Shown in pieces: positions 1 through 9,884 of a stretch of DNA of 64,000 nucleotides. Where the stretch lies: the NCBI GenBank assembly GCA_963797085.1, contig CAWCOA010000006.1, positions 310,001 through 374,000 of the forward strand, read 5' to 3'. Within the stretch, counting starts at the first letter, position 1. Each line of letters starts with the position of its first letter. The position numbers and the translations under genes are program-made. The DNA is from JASJBU01 sp963797085 (GTDB lineage Bacteria > Pseudomonadota > Gammaproteobacteria > Chromatiales > Chromatiaceae). The notes below the pieces were generated by a model. It was not told the DNA's origin and ran no database searches. It saw only the letters and a program-made list of their open reading frames with translations.

Positions 1-66
1 CTCCCTGTGGGTCAGATGGGCCGAAGAGTCGACTTTTGTTAGGCTTGCATCACGTGCTCTGCCGGG

Positions 67-2535
67 TCATGTCTCTACGACGTCGATTCCCCAGACCTTC
101 TCTGCATATTCCTTGATCGTGCGGTCGCTGGAGAAAAACCCCATTCTGGCCGTATTCAGGATGGCCATGCGATTCCATTCCTGTGGGTTTCGATAGACAC
201 TGTCGGCCCTGTCACTGATCTCCAGGTATGATTGGAAATCGGCCAGGACCATAAAAGGATCGCTATTCAGCAGCGTCTCGGATAATGCCCGGTAGCGGTT
301 TGGCTCGTCAGGAGAGAAGAAGCCGTTGCCGATCATATCAACCACCTGCTTCAACGTCGGATCAGACTCATAATAGTGTCGCGGATGGTAGCCTTGCTGC
401 CTTAATTGCCTGACACCATCCGTGGTCAGGCCGAAGATGAAGATATTCTCATCACCCACCTGTTCCCGGATCTCGATGTTGGCGCCGTCCATGGTGCCCA
501 TGGTGAGAGCGCCATTCAAGGCCAATTTCATATTGCCGGTACCGGATGCTTCAAGGCCAGCGGTTGATATCTGCTGGGAGATCTCCGCTGCAGGAATAAT
601 ATCGACAGCAGTGGTGACGTCGTAGTTGGGTATGAACAGTACTTTCAGGCGTTCATTGACCTCCCGGTCATTATCTATCACATCGGCTACGTCATTGATC
701 AGACGAATAATCAATTTAGCGATGAAATAGCCAGGCGCCGCCTTGCCGCCGAAGATGAAGGTGCGTGGAGGGAAATCGACTTGCGGGTTCTCCAGTAATC
801 GGTTGTAGAGCGCGATGATGCGCATCAAATTAAGCAGTTGGCGCTTGTACTCGTGAATGCGCTTTACCTGTACGTCGAATAATGTGTCTGGGTTGATTTC
901 CCTGCCCAGGAAATAGTTTACGAGGTTAGCGAGGCGTTCTTTGTTTGCCCGCTTGGCCTTGATGAAACGTTCCTGGAAATGACTGTCGCCGGCAAAGGCT
1001 TCCAGTTGGGAGAGCTGGTCCAGGTTGCGCGTCCAGTCGTCCCCGATGGCATCACAGATGAGTTGGGACAGATTTGGATTTGACAGCAGCAGCCAGCGTC
1101 TGGGTGTGATGCCGTTGGTGACATTTATCAATTTCCCCGGAAAGATCTGATTGAAATCCTTGAATGTAGAGTCACGCAACAACTGTGAATGCAGCGCAGA
1201 AACGCCGTTGACCTTGTGGCTGCCAACAATTGCGAGATTAGCCATGCGGACGCGTTCGCCGCTTTCGTCAAAGATTGAAACGCGCTTCAGGAGTTCCATG
1301 TCGGCGGGATGCAGATGCCCCACCATCAGTAGAAAGCGTCTGTTGATCTCGTAGATGAGCTGCAGGTGGCGCGGTAAAAGTTCATGGAACATTTGTACCG
1401 GCCAGGTTTCCAGTGCTTCGGGCAGCAGCGTATGGTTGGTGTAGGAGAAGACGCGAGTAGCAAGCTCCCAGGCCTGCTGCCACTCCATATGGTGTTTGTC
1501 GAGCAGCAGCCGCATCATCTCCGGAATGGCGATCGCCGGGTGAGTATCATTCAGTTGGATGGCGACCTTGTCAGGTAGTTCTCTGAGGTCATCGTGATCG
1601 TAGAAGAAACGGCGCAGAATATCCTTGAGCGAGGCGCTGACGAAGAAATACTGCTGTTTAAGGCGCAGCACCTTATTCATGACGCTGCTGTCATCCGGGT
1701 AGAGTACCTTGGAGATGTTTTCGGAATGCGTTTTGTCCTCAACAGCTTCGGTATACTCCCCCAGGTTGAAACGGTTCAGGTCAAAGTCCTGGTAAGCCTT
1801 GGCGCTCCAGAGGCGAAGATTGTTGACGCTATCGTTATGAAATCCGGGTATCGGCGTGTCATAGGCCTGGGCGATGACCACATCACCTTCGATCCAGTCG
1901 AAGTGGCGGTTGCCCTCCGGCCCCATGTACTCCATGACCCGGCCGCCAAAGCGAACTTTATAGGAGACCTCGGGCCGCGGGAATTCCCAGGGATTACCAT
2001 GGGTCAGCCAGTTTTCCGGCAGCTCTACCTGCTGATTGTCCTCGATCTTCTGACGGAACATGCCGTATTCATAGCGGATGCCATAGCCATGCCCTGGAAT
2101 CTTGAGGGTGGCCATGGAATCGAGAAAGCATGCTGCCAGCCTACCCAGGCCACCATTTCCCAAGGCTGCGTCGTGTTCCAGGGTCCGCAAGGCTTCCAGT
2201 TCCATGCCAAGCTTATGTAGGGCCTCGGTGCAAGCATCGTGGATATCCATATTCAGCAGGCTGTTGATCAGGCTGCGGCCGATGAGAAATTCCATCGAGA
2301 GATAGTAGATCCGCTTGGAATCATGACGATAATAACTGCGCTGGGTCTCCATCCAGCGTTCGATGAGCCGGTCTCGTACGACATAGCTGAAGGCCATCAT
2401 CCAGTCGTGGCTGGTTGCAGTGAAGGGGTCCTTACCGATGGTGTAAACCAGATGATTGGAGACGGAACGTTGCAGGGCCTTGGTGTCTGAGCCGAGGAAG
2501 TCATATTTGAAGGCCTTGGGTTGAATATCGCTCAT
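67..2535 (-). CDS. glgP: Glycogen/starch phosphorylase
   Basis: 822 aa, the usual length for GT35 phosphorylases. The enzyme releases glucose-1-phosphate from glycogen or maltodextrin ends in the cytoplasm. The diagnostic PLP-lysine segment EASGTGNMK lies near the C-terminus, with the Schiff-base lysine at about residue 670, followed by the conserved GTMDGANIE stretch. The N-terminal RIYYLSMEFLIGRSL and GNGGLGRLAACF blocks are also family hallmarks. The ATG start at 2535 opens directly into a plausible N-terminus. It is transcribed leftwards after a 193-bp gap from the VanZ-like gene, so it probably has its own promoter. Whether it prefers glycogen or maltodextrin (glgP or malP) cannot be decided from sequence. 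Confidence 0.96.
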   Translation of the reverse strand: MSDIQPKAFKYDFLGSDTKALQRSVSNHLVYTIGKDPFTATSHDWMMAFSYVVRDRLIERWMETQRSYYRHDSKRIYYLSMEFLIGRSLINSLLNMDIHDACTEALHKLGMELEALRTLEHDAALGNGGLGRLAACFLDSMATLKIPGHGYGIRYEYGMFRQKIEDNQQVELPENWLTHGNPWEFPRPEVSYKVRFGGRVMEYMGPEGNRHFDWIEGDVVIAQAYDTPIPGFHNDSVNNLRLWSAKAYQDFDLNRFNLGEYTEAVEDKTHSENISKVLYPDDSSVMNKVLRLKQQYFFVSASLKDILRRFFYDHDDLRELPDKVAIQLNDTHPAIAIPEMMRLLLDKHHMEWQQAWELATRVFSYTNHTLLPEALETWPVQMFHELLPRHLQLIYEINRRFLLMVGHLHPADMELLKRVSIFDESGERVRMANLAIVGSHKVNGVSALHSQLLRDSTFKDFNQIFPGKLINVTNGITPRRWLLLSNPNLSQLICDAIGDDWTRNLDQLSQLEAFAGDSHFQERFIKAKRANKERLANLVNYFLGREINPDTLFDVQVKRIHEYKRQLLNLMRIIALYNRLLENPQVDFPPRTFIFGGKAAPGYFIAKLIIRLINDVADVIDNDREVNERLKVLFIPNYDVTTAVDIIPAAEISQQISTAGLEASGTGNMKLALNGALTMGTMDGANIEIREQVGDENIFIFGLTTDGVRQLRQQGYHPRHYYESDPTLKQVVDMIGNGFFSPDEPNRYRALSETLLNSDPFMVLADFQSYLEISDRADSVYRNPQEWNRMAILNTARMGFFSSDRTIKEYAEKVWGIDVVET

Positions 2536-2728
2536 ATTGGAATATCAATTGATTAGAGTAAGGAGTAATCCAAAGCTATCGGGACTTGCATTCATATGTG
2601 CAATCTATGCTAAAACAATCCGTGATCAACGTCAGGTATCTTTTTTTCGAGGAAGCAAATAAAGGCGCAAAGGCGCTTCACTTCTGTGCGGATGGTGGGT
2701 AGCGTGAGTGGTGAGACCAGGGGAGCGG

Positions 2729-3103
2729 TCAGTGCTCATGATCTTGCCGGAGATGCGCTCTACGCCAGAGCGGCAGCGACAGTCCATAGAGCAGCAGACC
2801 CAGTGCATCGGCAGCCAGGTCGAGCAGGGAGAAAAAGCGCCCAGGGACGAAATATTGGATGATCTCCAGGGCTAGCCCGTAAGCCAGCAGCAGGATGAAT
2901 TTTCGCCAATTCCAGGCACGCTGGGGAAAGGCCTGGTCAGCTAGAAACGCAAGGACCAAGAAGGCGAATACATGTTGCAGCTTGTCATTGATATCGGAAA
3001 GTACCGGATAATCGACAGGCGTGATGGCCAGATACGTGGTGCTCAGCAAGGCAAGTCCGAGCATAACTTGCGTCAGCCGAGTGAGTAATGGGTTGCGGAA
3101 CAT
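2729..3103 (-). CDS. VanZ-like family membrane protein
   Basis: 124 aa with about four hydrophobic helices and the VanZ-like core: a DKLQHVFAFLVLAFL helix early, then ALEIIQYFVPGRFFSLLDLAADALG with the conserved E, Q and D residues. The family is named after the teicoplanin-resistance protein VanZ, but most members, including proteobacterial ones like this, have no proven role. It starts 18 bp after the purD stop on the same strand and is probably cotranscribed with purD. No resistance context is present. Confidence 0.85.
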   Translation of the reverse strand: MFRNPLLTRLTQVMLGLALLSTTYLAITPVDYPVLSDINDKLQHVFAFLVLAFLADQAFPQRAWNWRKFILLLAYGLALEIIQYFVPGRFFSLLDLAADALGLLLYGLSLPLWRRAHLRQDHEH

Positions 3104-3121
3104 TCCCTGTTCTCTCTATTT

Positions 3122-4402
3122 CTACTCGCGGGCCAGGGCGCGATGGCCGATATCGGTACGGTAAAAGATATTGTCCCAACTGATCGATTCAGCCAACGCA
3201 TAGGCGTTCTGCCGGGCTTCGGCTACCGTATTGCCCAGAGCTGTGGCGCAGAGCACCCGACCGCCGGCGGTTACTACCGCATCATCTTTGAGGGCGGTGC
3301 CGGCATGGAAGATCTTTTCCCCCGCTGTTTCTTTTGCGGGTAGCCCTGAAATGGTCAGGCCTTTTGCATAGTCTCCTGGATAACCGCCGGCAGCCAACAC
3401 CACACCGAGTGAGGGTCGCGGGTCCCAACGGGTTGATTCGCTATCAAGTTTGCCATTCAGTGCGGCAAGGCAGTGGCTTACCAGGTCGGATTGCATGCGC
3501 AGCATAATGGGTTGGGTTTCCGGGTCTCCGAAGCGGCAATTATATTCAATCACCTTGGGTGTGCCATCCGCCATGATCATCAGGCCGGCATAGAGAAATC
3601 CCGTATAGGGCAGTCCTTCTGCCGCCATACCCTCCACCGTGGGAAAGATCACCTCCTGCATGATCCGCTGATGTATTTCAGCAGTAACCACGGGAGCGGG
3701 GGAGTAGGCGCCCATGCCGCCGGTGTTGGGTCCGTTGTCTCCGTCCCTGGCGCGCTTATGGTCCTGGCTGGTGGCCATAGGCAGGACGTGGACGCCGTCG
3801 GCCATGACGATGAAGCTGGCTTCCTCTCCGGCCAGATACTCCTCGATCACTACCTGATGGCCTGCTGCGCCGAAGGCATTGCCGGAAAGCATATCCCGGA
3901 TGGCTGTTTCGGCCTCCTGTAGATTCATCGCTACAATCACCCCTTTGCCGGCGGCCAGGCCATCCGCTTTGACGACAATGGGTGCGCCCTGCTTTTCAAG
4001 GTAGGCGAGTGCCGGGCCGACTTCAGTGAATGTTTGATAGTCCGCAGTGGGTATCCCGTGGCGTGCCAGAAAATCCTTAGTGAAGGATTTTGACCCCTCC
4101 AGCTGTGCCGCGCCCCGAGTCGGTCCAAAGCAGGCCAGGCCGGCCGCGTTGAAAGCATCCACCAGGCCTATGACCAGTGGGGCCTCTGGGCCGACGATTG
4201 TCAGGCCGATAGCATTGGATTTGGCAAACTCGATCAGACCCTGGATGTCCTCCACATCGATCGGTACGTTTTCCATCGCGGGCTCGAGGGCTGTCCCGGC
4301 ATTTCCGGGGGCAAGGAAAATTTTTTCAGCCAGCGGTGATTGGGCTGCTTTCCAGGCGAGGGCGTGTTCGCGTCCACCTGAACCAATGATAAGGATATTC
4401 AT
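3122..4402 (-). CDS. purD: Phosphoribosylamine-glycine ligase (GAR synthetase)
   Basis: 426 aa, full length. It joins 5-phosphoribosylamine and glycine using ATP, the second step of de novo purine synthesis. The N-terminus MNILIIGSGGREHALAWK is the classic PurD opening. The ATP-grasp domain follows (VVKADGLAAGKGVIVA, about residues 140-160), with GDNGPNTGGMGAYSPAP and EYNCRFGDPETQ downstream as catalytic and metal-binding segments. purH lies upstream on the same strand across a 132-bp gap, the standard purHD arrangement. The gap shows no obvious gene or terminator. Confidence 0.97.
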   Translation of the reverse strand: MNILIIGSGGREHALAWKAAQSPLAEKIFLAPGNAGTALEPAMENVPIDVEDIQGLIEFAKSNAIGLTIVGPEAPLVIGLVDAFNAAGLACFGPTRGAAQLEGSKSFTKDFLARHGIPTADYQTFTEVGPALAYLEKQGAPIVVKADGLAAGKGVIVAMNLQEAETAIRDMLSGNAFGAAGHQVVIEEYLAGEEASFIVMADGVHVLPMATSQDHKRARDGDNGPNTGGMGAYSPAPVVTAEIHQRIMQEVIFPTVEGMAAEGLPYTGFLYAGLMIMADGTPKVIEYNCRFGDPETQPIMLRMQSDLVSHCLAALNGKLDSESTRWDPRPSLGVVLAAGGYPGDYAKGLTISGLPAKETAGEKIFHAGTALKDDAVVTAGGRVLCATALGNTVAEARQNAYALAESISWDNIFYRTDIGHRALARE

Positions 4403-4534
4403 AAGCTATGGGTTTACTCTAGATTACTGTTCACTAAGACAGGGGAATGCTTGGCGGATCGGCCCGGCCGTTCAAGAAGACCGCACTGTATTCCGCTGAG
4501 TGACCTGATGTCGTTGCCGGTATGTCCTGGAAAT

Positions 4535-6148
4535 TTAGTGCCTGAAATGGCGCATGCCTGTAAACACCATAGCCATGCCGTGTTCATTCGCGGCCTGGAT
4601 GGCTTCATCATCACGCATCGAACCACCGGGTTGGATGACCGCGACGATTCCAGCCTCGGCGGCATTATCGATACCATCGCGGAACGGGAAGAAAGCATCG
4701 GAGGCCATCACTGATCCCTTGACCTCAAGCCCCGCCTGATCGGCCTTGATACCCGCGATACGCGCTGAGTTGATCCGGCTCATCTGGCCGGCGCCAACAC
4801 CGATGGTCATGCCGTCCCTGCCGTAAACAATGGCATTGGATTTGACGAACTTGGCAACACGCCAGGTAAACAGCAGATCGCGCATCTCTTCTGCAGTGGG
4901 CTGGCGTTCGGTGACGACTTTTATCTCATTGCTCAACTGCAGGTCTGCATCCTGTACCAGCAGTCCGCCATTGACCCGTTTGAATTCAGTGCGGTGAACC
5001 GCTTCCGCACTCCACTCGCCGCAGACCAGCAGGCGAACATTTTTTTTCGTGCTCACCGCCTCGATGGCAGAAGCGGAGACCTTCGGGGCGATGATGACTT
5101 CGACAAACTGTTTGTCAACGATGGCCCTGGCTGTCTCACCGTCGAGTTCCTGGTTGACGGCGATGATGCCGCCAAAGGCTGACTCGGGATCTGTGCTGAA
5201 AGCGCGGTTGTAGGCATCCAGCAGACTATCTCCCAAGGCGACACCGCATGGGTTGGCATGTTTGACAATCACGCAAGCGGGGCCTTCGTCAAAATTTTTC
5301 ACGCATTCGAGCGCCGCATCTGTATCGGCAATATTGTTATAAGAGAGTTCTTTGCCCTGCAACTGAGAAGCTGTGGCGATGCAGACTTCATCGATTTGGT
5401 GCTCGACAAAAAACGCCGCTTTCTGATGCGGGTTTTCACCGTAGCGCATGGTTTGTGTCTGGGCAAACTGCAAGGAGAGGGTGCGTGGAAAGGTCGTTAT
5501 CGGCGTCCTGCCTTCCGCGACACCAGTCCCTCCCTGGACGTCGTCGCCAGTGCTCTCAATACCGACTCTCAATCCAAGGTAGTTGGCGATGGCGCCGTCG
5601 TATCGGGCGGTATGCTCGAAGGTCTTGACCGCCAGATCGAAGCGGGTCGACGCGGATACTGCACCATCCTCAGCATCCATCTCCTCCAGTATTCTGCTGT
5701 AGTCTGAGGCATCCACCACGACGGTGACATCAGTGTGGTTTTTGGCCGCAGCCCTGAGCATGGTGGGGCCGCCGATATCGATATTCTCAATGGCTGTCGG
5801 CAGGTCACAATCCGGGTTTGCCACAGTCTTCTCAAAAGGATAGAGATTGACTACGATCAAGTCGATCGGCTGTATGCCATTCTTCTTCATCACCCCGTCG
5901 TCCGGGCCGCGCCGGCCGAGAATTCCGCCATGGATCTTCGGGTGCAGGGTTTTCACCCGGCCGTCCATCATTTCCGGAAAACCGGTGTACTCCGAGACTT
6001 CGATAACCGGGATGGCATTCTCGGTGAGTAGTTTTGCAGTCCCGCCAGTGGAGAGGATCTCGATATTTTTTTCCGCAAGGCTGCGGGCGAACTCTACGAT
6101 ACCGGTTTTGTCGGAAACGCTGATCAGGGCGCGGGTGATCTTAGACAT
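4535..6148 (-). CDS. purH: Bifunctional AICAR transformylase / IMP cyclohydrolase
   Basis: 537 aa, within the normal 520-540 range. It performs the last two steps of IMP synthesis. The N-terminal MGS-like cyclohydrolase domain (about 1-150) shows ALISVSDKTGIVEFA and STGGTAKLL. The C-terminal transformylase domain carries RYGENPHQKAAFF, the KHANPCGVA segment with the catalytic Lys-His, and SDAFFPFRDGID. The gene is intact, with ATG at 6148 and a clear stop. It lies between fis upstream and purD downstream, a common gammaproteobacterial order. Confidence 0.98.
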   Translation of the reverse strand: MSKITRALISVSDKTGIVEFARSLAEKNIEILSTGGTAKLLTENAIPVIEVSEYTGFPEMMDGRVKTLHPKIHGGILGRRGPDDGVMKKNGIQPIDLIVVNLYPFEKTVANPDCDLPTAIENIDIGGPTMLRAAAKNHTDVTVVVDASDYSRILEEMDAEDGAVSASTRFDLAVKTFEHTARYDGAIANYLGLRVGIESTGDDVQGGTGVAEGRTPITTFPRTLSLQFAQTQTMRYGENPHQKAAFFVEHQIDEVCIATASQLQGKELSYNNIADTDAALECVKNFDEGPACVIVKHANPCGVALGDSLLDAYNRAFSTDPESAFGGIIAVNQELDGETARAIVDKQFVEVIIAPKVSASAIEAVSTKKNVRLLVCGEWSAEAVHRTEFKRVNGGLLVQDADLQLSNEIKVVTERQPTAEEMRDLLFTWRVAKFVKSNAIVYGRDGMTIGVGAGQMSRINSARIAGIKADQAGLEVKGSVMASDAFFPFRDGIDNAAEAGIVAVIQPGGSMRDDEAIQAANEHGMAMVFTGMRHFRH

Positions 6149-6268
6149 GTTTGTTTGATCCGTTGCTGAGGTGTTCGGGAATTGAAATTCGTATTGTTCT
6201 GAATCTGTACGACCAGGGCCTCAGCTTAGTGAGGCTAAACGCAGAAAATAGGGCTGGTTACGCGTCGT

Positions 6269-6565
6269 TCAGTCCAAGCCATACTGGGAGAGTTTTTTGC
6301 GTAATGTGCTGCGGCTGATGCCGAGAAGTGTTGCGGCTTGAGTTTGATTGCCACCGGTATACTGCATGACGCTCTCCAGTAAAGGTGCTTCAACCTCGTT
6401 CATGACCAGGCGGTAGAGATTGGTTGCACCATGCCCGTCCAAGTGATTGAAATACCGTTGCATGGCATCCAGTACGCACTGGCGCAACGGCTCGGTTTTT
6501 TTGCTGTGTATGACAGTCAGGGCATCAGCGCCCTCGTTGTGGAATGTGCCTGCTTCCATATTCAT
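6269..6565 (-). CDS. fis: DNA-binding protein Fis
   Basis: 98 aa, the standard Fis size. The C-terminal helix-turn-helix (about 73-96) reads GNQTQAATLLGISRSTLRKK, nearly invariant in Fis, and the central dimer region contains YNHLDG-like and APLLESVM segments. Fis is a nucleoid protein that bends DNA, activates rRNA promoters and helps recombination. Its ATG overlaps the dusB stop by 4 bp (ATGA), so the two are translationally coupled as in enterobacteria and pseudomonads. Confidence 0.96.
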   Translation of the reverse strand: MNMEAGTFHNEGADALTVIHSKKTEPLRQCVLDAMQRYFNHLDGHGATNLYRLVMNEVEAPLLESVMQYTGGNQTQAATLLGISRSTLRKKLSQYGLD

Positions 6566-7548
6566 GCGGCTAACCCCCTGAGGTAGACTTGCTGTCCGAA
6601 AAACTGGCGGATCTGTAGCTGTTGCTCATCAGCCGTTTTCGAATCATTTATTCTATTGCGAAATCTCGCACCATCCTGGTGCCCCTTGCTGTACCAGGCA
6701 ATGTGCTTTCGGGCAATCCTGACCCCCTGGTATTCTCCATAAAAGTCGTAGAGTTGTTGCAGATGACTGAGTAACAACTGCTCAATCCATTCGAGAGAAG
6801 GTTCTGGTAGTTTTTCGCCGGTATTCAGATAGTGCGCAATCTCGCGGAATATCCATGGCCGTCCTTGCGCGGCTCTGCCGATCATGATCCCATCTGCGGC
6901 TGTCATTTCCAATACCCGTTTGGCTTTTTCCGGCGTCTCGATATCACCATTCGCAATCACCGGGATATTTACCGTCTTTACGATGTGGCGGATTGTTTCA
7001 TATTCGGCATGGCCGGAAAATTTGCAAGCCCGGGTTCTGCCGTGCACCGCCAATGCCTGAATACCGCAGTCTTCCGCGATCTGTGCGATCTGTGCTCCAT
7101 TGCGATGCTGGGTGTCCCAGCCTGTCCTGATTTTGAGGGTGACGGGTGCCTCGACGGCATTGACCACCGACTCGAGGATATTCGCAACCCGTTTCTCGTC
7201 TTGCAGCAGCGCTGATCCTGCCGCTACCCGGCAGACCTTTTTAGCGGGACAGCCCATATTGATATCAATGATTTGAGCGCCAAGGTCAACATTTATTTTG
7301 GCGGCATCGGCCATGATCTGCGGGTCTGAGCCCACAATCTGCACGGAAATAGGGCCTGATTCACCATCATGATCGAGTCGTCTTTGGGTCTTGCGGTGTC
7401 CCCAGAGTGCGCTATTGGCGGAGATCATCTCCGAAACGGCCAAGCCTGCTCCATGTTCCCTACAAAGCTGGCGGAACGGCCTGTCCGTCACGCCGGCCAT
7501 GGGCGCCAGGAGCAGATTATTTTGCAGTTTGTAGGATCCGATCTGCAT
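6562..7548 (-). CDS. dusB: tRNA-dihydrouridine synthase B
   Basis: 328 aa FMN-dependent TIM-barrel enzyme that reduces uridines in tRNA. Diagnostic segments are LAPMAGVTDRPFR at the N-terminus, INMGCPAKKVCR with the catalytic Cys near residue 100, KIRTGWD, and VHGRTRACKFSGHAEY. The start MQIGSYKLQNNLLLAPMAG is typical of DusB. It is upstream of and overlaps fis, the classic dusB-fis operon. The C-terminus is complete. Confidence 0.96.
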   Translation of the reverse strand: MQIGSYKLQNNLLLAPMAGVTDRPFRQLCREHGAGLAVSEMISANSALWGHRKTQRRLDHDGESGPISVQIVGSDPQIMADAAKINVDLGAQIIDINMGCPAKKVCRVAAGSALLQDEKRVANILESVVNAVEAPVTLKIRTGWDTQHRNGAQIAQIAEDCGIQALAVHGRTRACKFSGHAEYETIRHIVKTVNIPVIANGDIETPEKAKRVLEMTAADGIMIGRAAQGRPWIFREIAHYLNTGEKLPEPSLEWIEQLLLSHLQQLYDFYGEYQGVRIARKHIAWYSKGHQDGARFRNRINDSKTADEQQLQIRQFFGQQVYLRGLAA

Positions 7549-7690
7549 CCTGACTGACCATTAACTAGGGGCGTTTTTGCTGGAGAAAGGCGGTAAATAG
7601 TACCGCCAAATGTAGGGGGAATCAAAGGCTATTATGAGTTTTATTGGCCGCTCATCCAGCATTGCTCAGCGCAGAGTTCCCTTCCATCAA

Positions 7691-8857
7691 TCATAAGAAA
7701 TCAAATTTGAAACCGGTTACATCCTTGCCTGGGTCGACCAATTCCATGCTGATGAAGGTTGGCTCGGATTGCTGCATCAAACCAGTGACGAGACTGGGGT
7801 CTGACAGGTACTCTTCGGGTTCGAAGGTTCGGCCTGAAATCAGTTTATCCCGGTCGTTGAACAGGCTGAGATAGAGCTTTGGGAATGGTTGGGCAAAATC
7901 GGCGCGATTCACCATACTCAACTGAAGCAGTAAGGCATTGGGTTTGCCAGGGTGGCCGCGAAGGTCGCGATGCTGGATGAAAATCTGGCTTGTATCTCGG
8001 CGTTCAGGCGGGGTGCAGCCGGCGATTCTGCATATCTGGCTTAACAGTTGTTGTCCATATTCGTATTGAATCACCCGCTCTCGATATTGCCAGCTCAATT
8101 GCAATATCAGCAGGAGGATCAGCAGCAAGCTTGCCACTCCCCAGAGAAGGCTTGAAAAAGATGAGTGCTGTTTTTCGAATACTTGGTCAATTTGAAAATT
8201 GCTGCCTGACTCGCCCGCCACGGCTGCAGGAGGGTCGTCTTTCTGTCGTTCTGTGAATAGGAACAAGGGCTTTTCCGCTGCTGAATCCGGTGCTGCGGCA
8301 GTCTCGGCGGAGCCATCTTGGTTGTCGGCTGTTTCTGTGCCCTGATGTGCTTCCAGTGGATTGTCTGAATCCATCTGCTGATTGATGGGGACAACGATGG
8401 CATCGATCTCTGACTCATCCGCTGCAATGATGGGGCTGGCCGAATCACTGTCCAACAGTTCGGACATCTGCGATTCGCTCCCGCCGGCCAGGTAATCCGG
8501 TTCGGTTTCGAGCCCATCATCCCTGATCAAGAAGAGCTCATCGGTCTCCTCCGGCCCGGCAGGGGGCTGTGAGTCGTCTGCAGCGGCCATCTCGAGCAAC
8601 TGTTCTGAATCCAGGTTAAGGGTATCGACAAACAGGGAGTCATCCCCTGTGACCTGTTCCGGGGTATGGTGTAGATCGGTATCCCCGGTATCGGTCGCTG
8701 GGGCCGGGTCATGTTTTGGCTGCGGGTTTTCCTGCAATGTCTCCAGGGCATTGAAAACCTGGGTGCACTGACAGCACCTTACTTTACCGGCGGCTGCCTT
8801 CAATTCTTCGCTGCTGATGTGGAACAGGGTCGAGCAGTGGGGGCACTGTGTGTACAT
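7691..8857 (-). CDS. Zinc-ribbon and DUF3426 domain membrane protein
   Basis: 388 aa. An N-terminal MJ0042-type zinc ribbon has Cys5, Cys8, Cys28 and Cys31. A long acidic, low-complexity, Asp/Glu/Gln-rich linker follows (about 45-235), then one strongly hydrophobic helix near residues 237-258. A C-terminal DUF3426-like domain ends the protein, with HRDLRGHPGKPNALLLQLSMVNRADFAQPFP and KLYLSLFNDRDKLISGR. The architecture suggests a cytoplasmic zinc ribbon tethered to an extracytoplasmic beta domain. The function is unknown. It sits between prmA and dusB, a position conserved in many gammaproteobacteria. Confidence 0.85.
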   Translation of the reverse strand: MYTQCPHCSTLFHISSEELKAAAGKVRCCQCTQVFNALETLQENPQPKHDPAPATDTGDTDLHHTPEQVTGDDSLFVDTLNLDSEQLLEMAAADDSQPPAGPEETDELFLIRDDGLETEPDYLAGGSESQMSELLDSDSASPIIAADESEIDAIVVPINQQMDSDNPLEAHQGTETADNQDGSAETAAAPDSAAEKPLFLFTERQKDDPPAAVAGESGSNFQIDQVFEKQHSSFSSLLWGVASLLLILLLILQLSWQYRERVIQYEYGQQLLSQICRIAGCTPPERRDTSQIFIQHRDLRGHPGKPNALLLQLSMVNRADFAQPFPKLYLSLFNDRDKLISGRTFEPEEYLSDPSLVTGLMQQSEPTFISMELVDPGKDVTGFKFDFL

Positions 8858-8946
8858 GGAACTTATTTCTTGGTTGTGGCAGGCATTAAGTTAGACCGAA
8901 GTCATCTGTCTGACAATAGCTGTTTTTGGATTTGAATGGTGGTTGA

Positions 8947-9828
8947 CTATGGGGTTTTGCTGCCGCTGAGCAGTATCCAGTCATCTGATTGTTTGGGATT
9001 GTCTAATCTGGCATAGCCAGAATAGGCTGCTGATACAAGTTCGGTCTGTTCCTCAATAATCCCGGAGAGGGCGAATTGGCCATCTCGCTGAAGCAGATTG
9101 CAGAGGTTGGGTGCCAGCTCTATCAGCGGGCCGGCAAGAATATTTGCGACCAGGAATTCAGTACTGATAGTTGGCAGCTGTTCAGGTAAATAGGTCGTCA
9201 ATCGATCCGCCACACGATTTTTCTCGGCATTGTTGCGGGTTGCCTCAATCGCCTGAGGATCATAGTCGACGGCGATTGCTCTGCCGGCGCCGAGTCGCAG
9301 CGCAGCAATCGCAAGGATGCCTGAGCCGCAGCCGTAATCTATGATGGTTTTGCCCGACAGATCGCTGTTATCGAGCCATTCCAGGCAGAGGGCCGTCGTA
9401 GGATGGGTTCCGGTGCCGAACGCCAGTCCCGGGTCCAATTCGACAACTACTGCGTCCGCCTCTTCAGGGATTTGCCCATTTGGGCAGACCCATAGTCGGC
9501 GACCGAATTTCATGGGTCGAAAATTATCCAGCCAGACCCTTTCCCAGGCCCGATCACTGAGCCATTCGAGGTGCAGTGTCCGCGTGACATCGGTGTTCAG
9601 CGCTTGGTTGAGGGTGCTGCGCAGCTCGTCTGCATCCCGCTCGGCGCTGAACAGTCCGGTGACTCGGGTGTTGCGCCAGATTTTTTCCTCTCCGGGAATG
9701 GGCTCCAGTAATGGCTGGTTTGCCGCGTCACCGAAGGTCACAGAAAGCGCCCCCAGATTCTCGAAGATCAGCTCGAGGATGGGGGCTTGCTGCTCAGTGG
9801 TCTCGATCGATAGCTGTAACCAGGGCAT
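8947..9828 (-). CDS. prmA: Ribosomal protein L11 methyltransferase
   Basis: 293 aa, full length. It trimethylates lysines and the N-terminus of ribosomal protein L11 using SAM. The N-terminal substrate-binding domain (MPWLQLSIETTEQQAP) is followed by a Rossmann methyltransferase fold. That fold has DPGLAFGTGTHPTT, the SAM-binding loop DYGCGSGILAIAALRLGA at about residue 160-180, and a VANILAGPL segment after it. It lies 56 bp downstream of accC on the same strand, probably in the same transcript. Confidence 0.96.
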   Translation of the reverse strand: MPWLQLSIETTEQQAPILELIFENLGALSVTFGDAANQPLLEPIPGEEKIWRNTRVTGLFSAERDADELRSTLNQALNTDVTRTLHLEWLSDRAWERVWLDNFRPMKFGRRLWVCPNGQIPEEADAVVVELDPGLAFGTGTHPTTALCLEWLDNSDLSGKTIIDYGCGSGILAIAALRLGAGRAIAVDYDPQAIEATRNNAEKNRVADRLTTYLPEQLPTISTEFLVANILAGPLIELAPNLCNLLQRDGQFALSGIIEEQTELVSAAYSGYARLDNPKQSDDWILLSGSKTP

Positions 9829-9884
9829 GATACTGAATTGGCGAGTTTAAGTGGACGCTGATGGCTTGAGTTCGGCTCAGCTGT

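Noticed and set aside
1594..2220. 208-aa plus-strand open frame inside glgP
   Set aside because: Lies fully antisense to a well-conserved phosphorylase; no domain or ribosome site.
7811..7830. GGTTCGAA-like tRNA T-arm resemblance
   Set aside because: Inside the DUF3426 coding frame, with no acceptor stem or anticodon arm around it.
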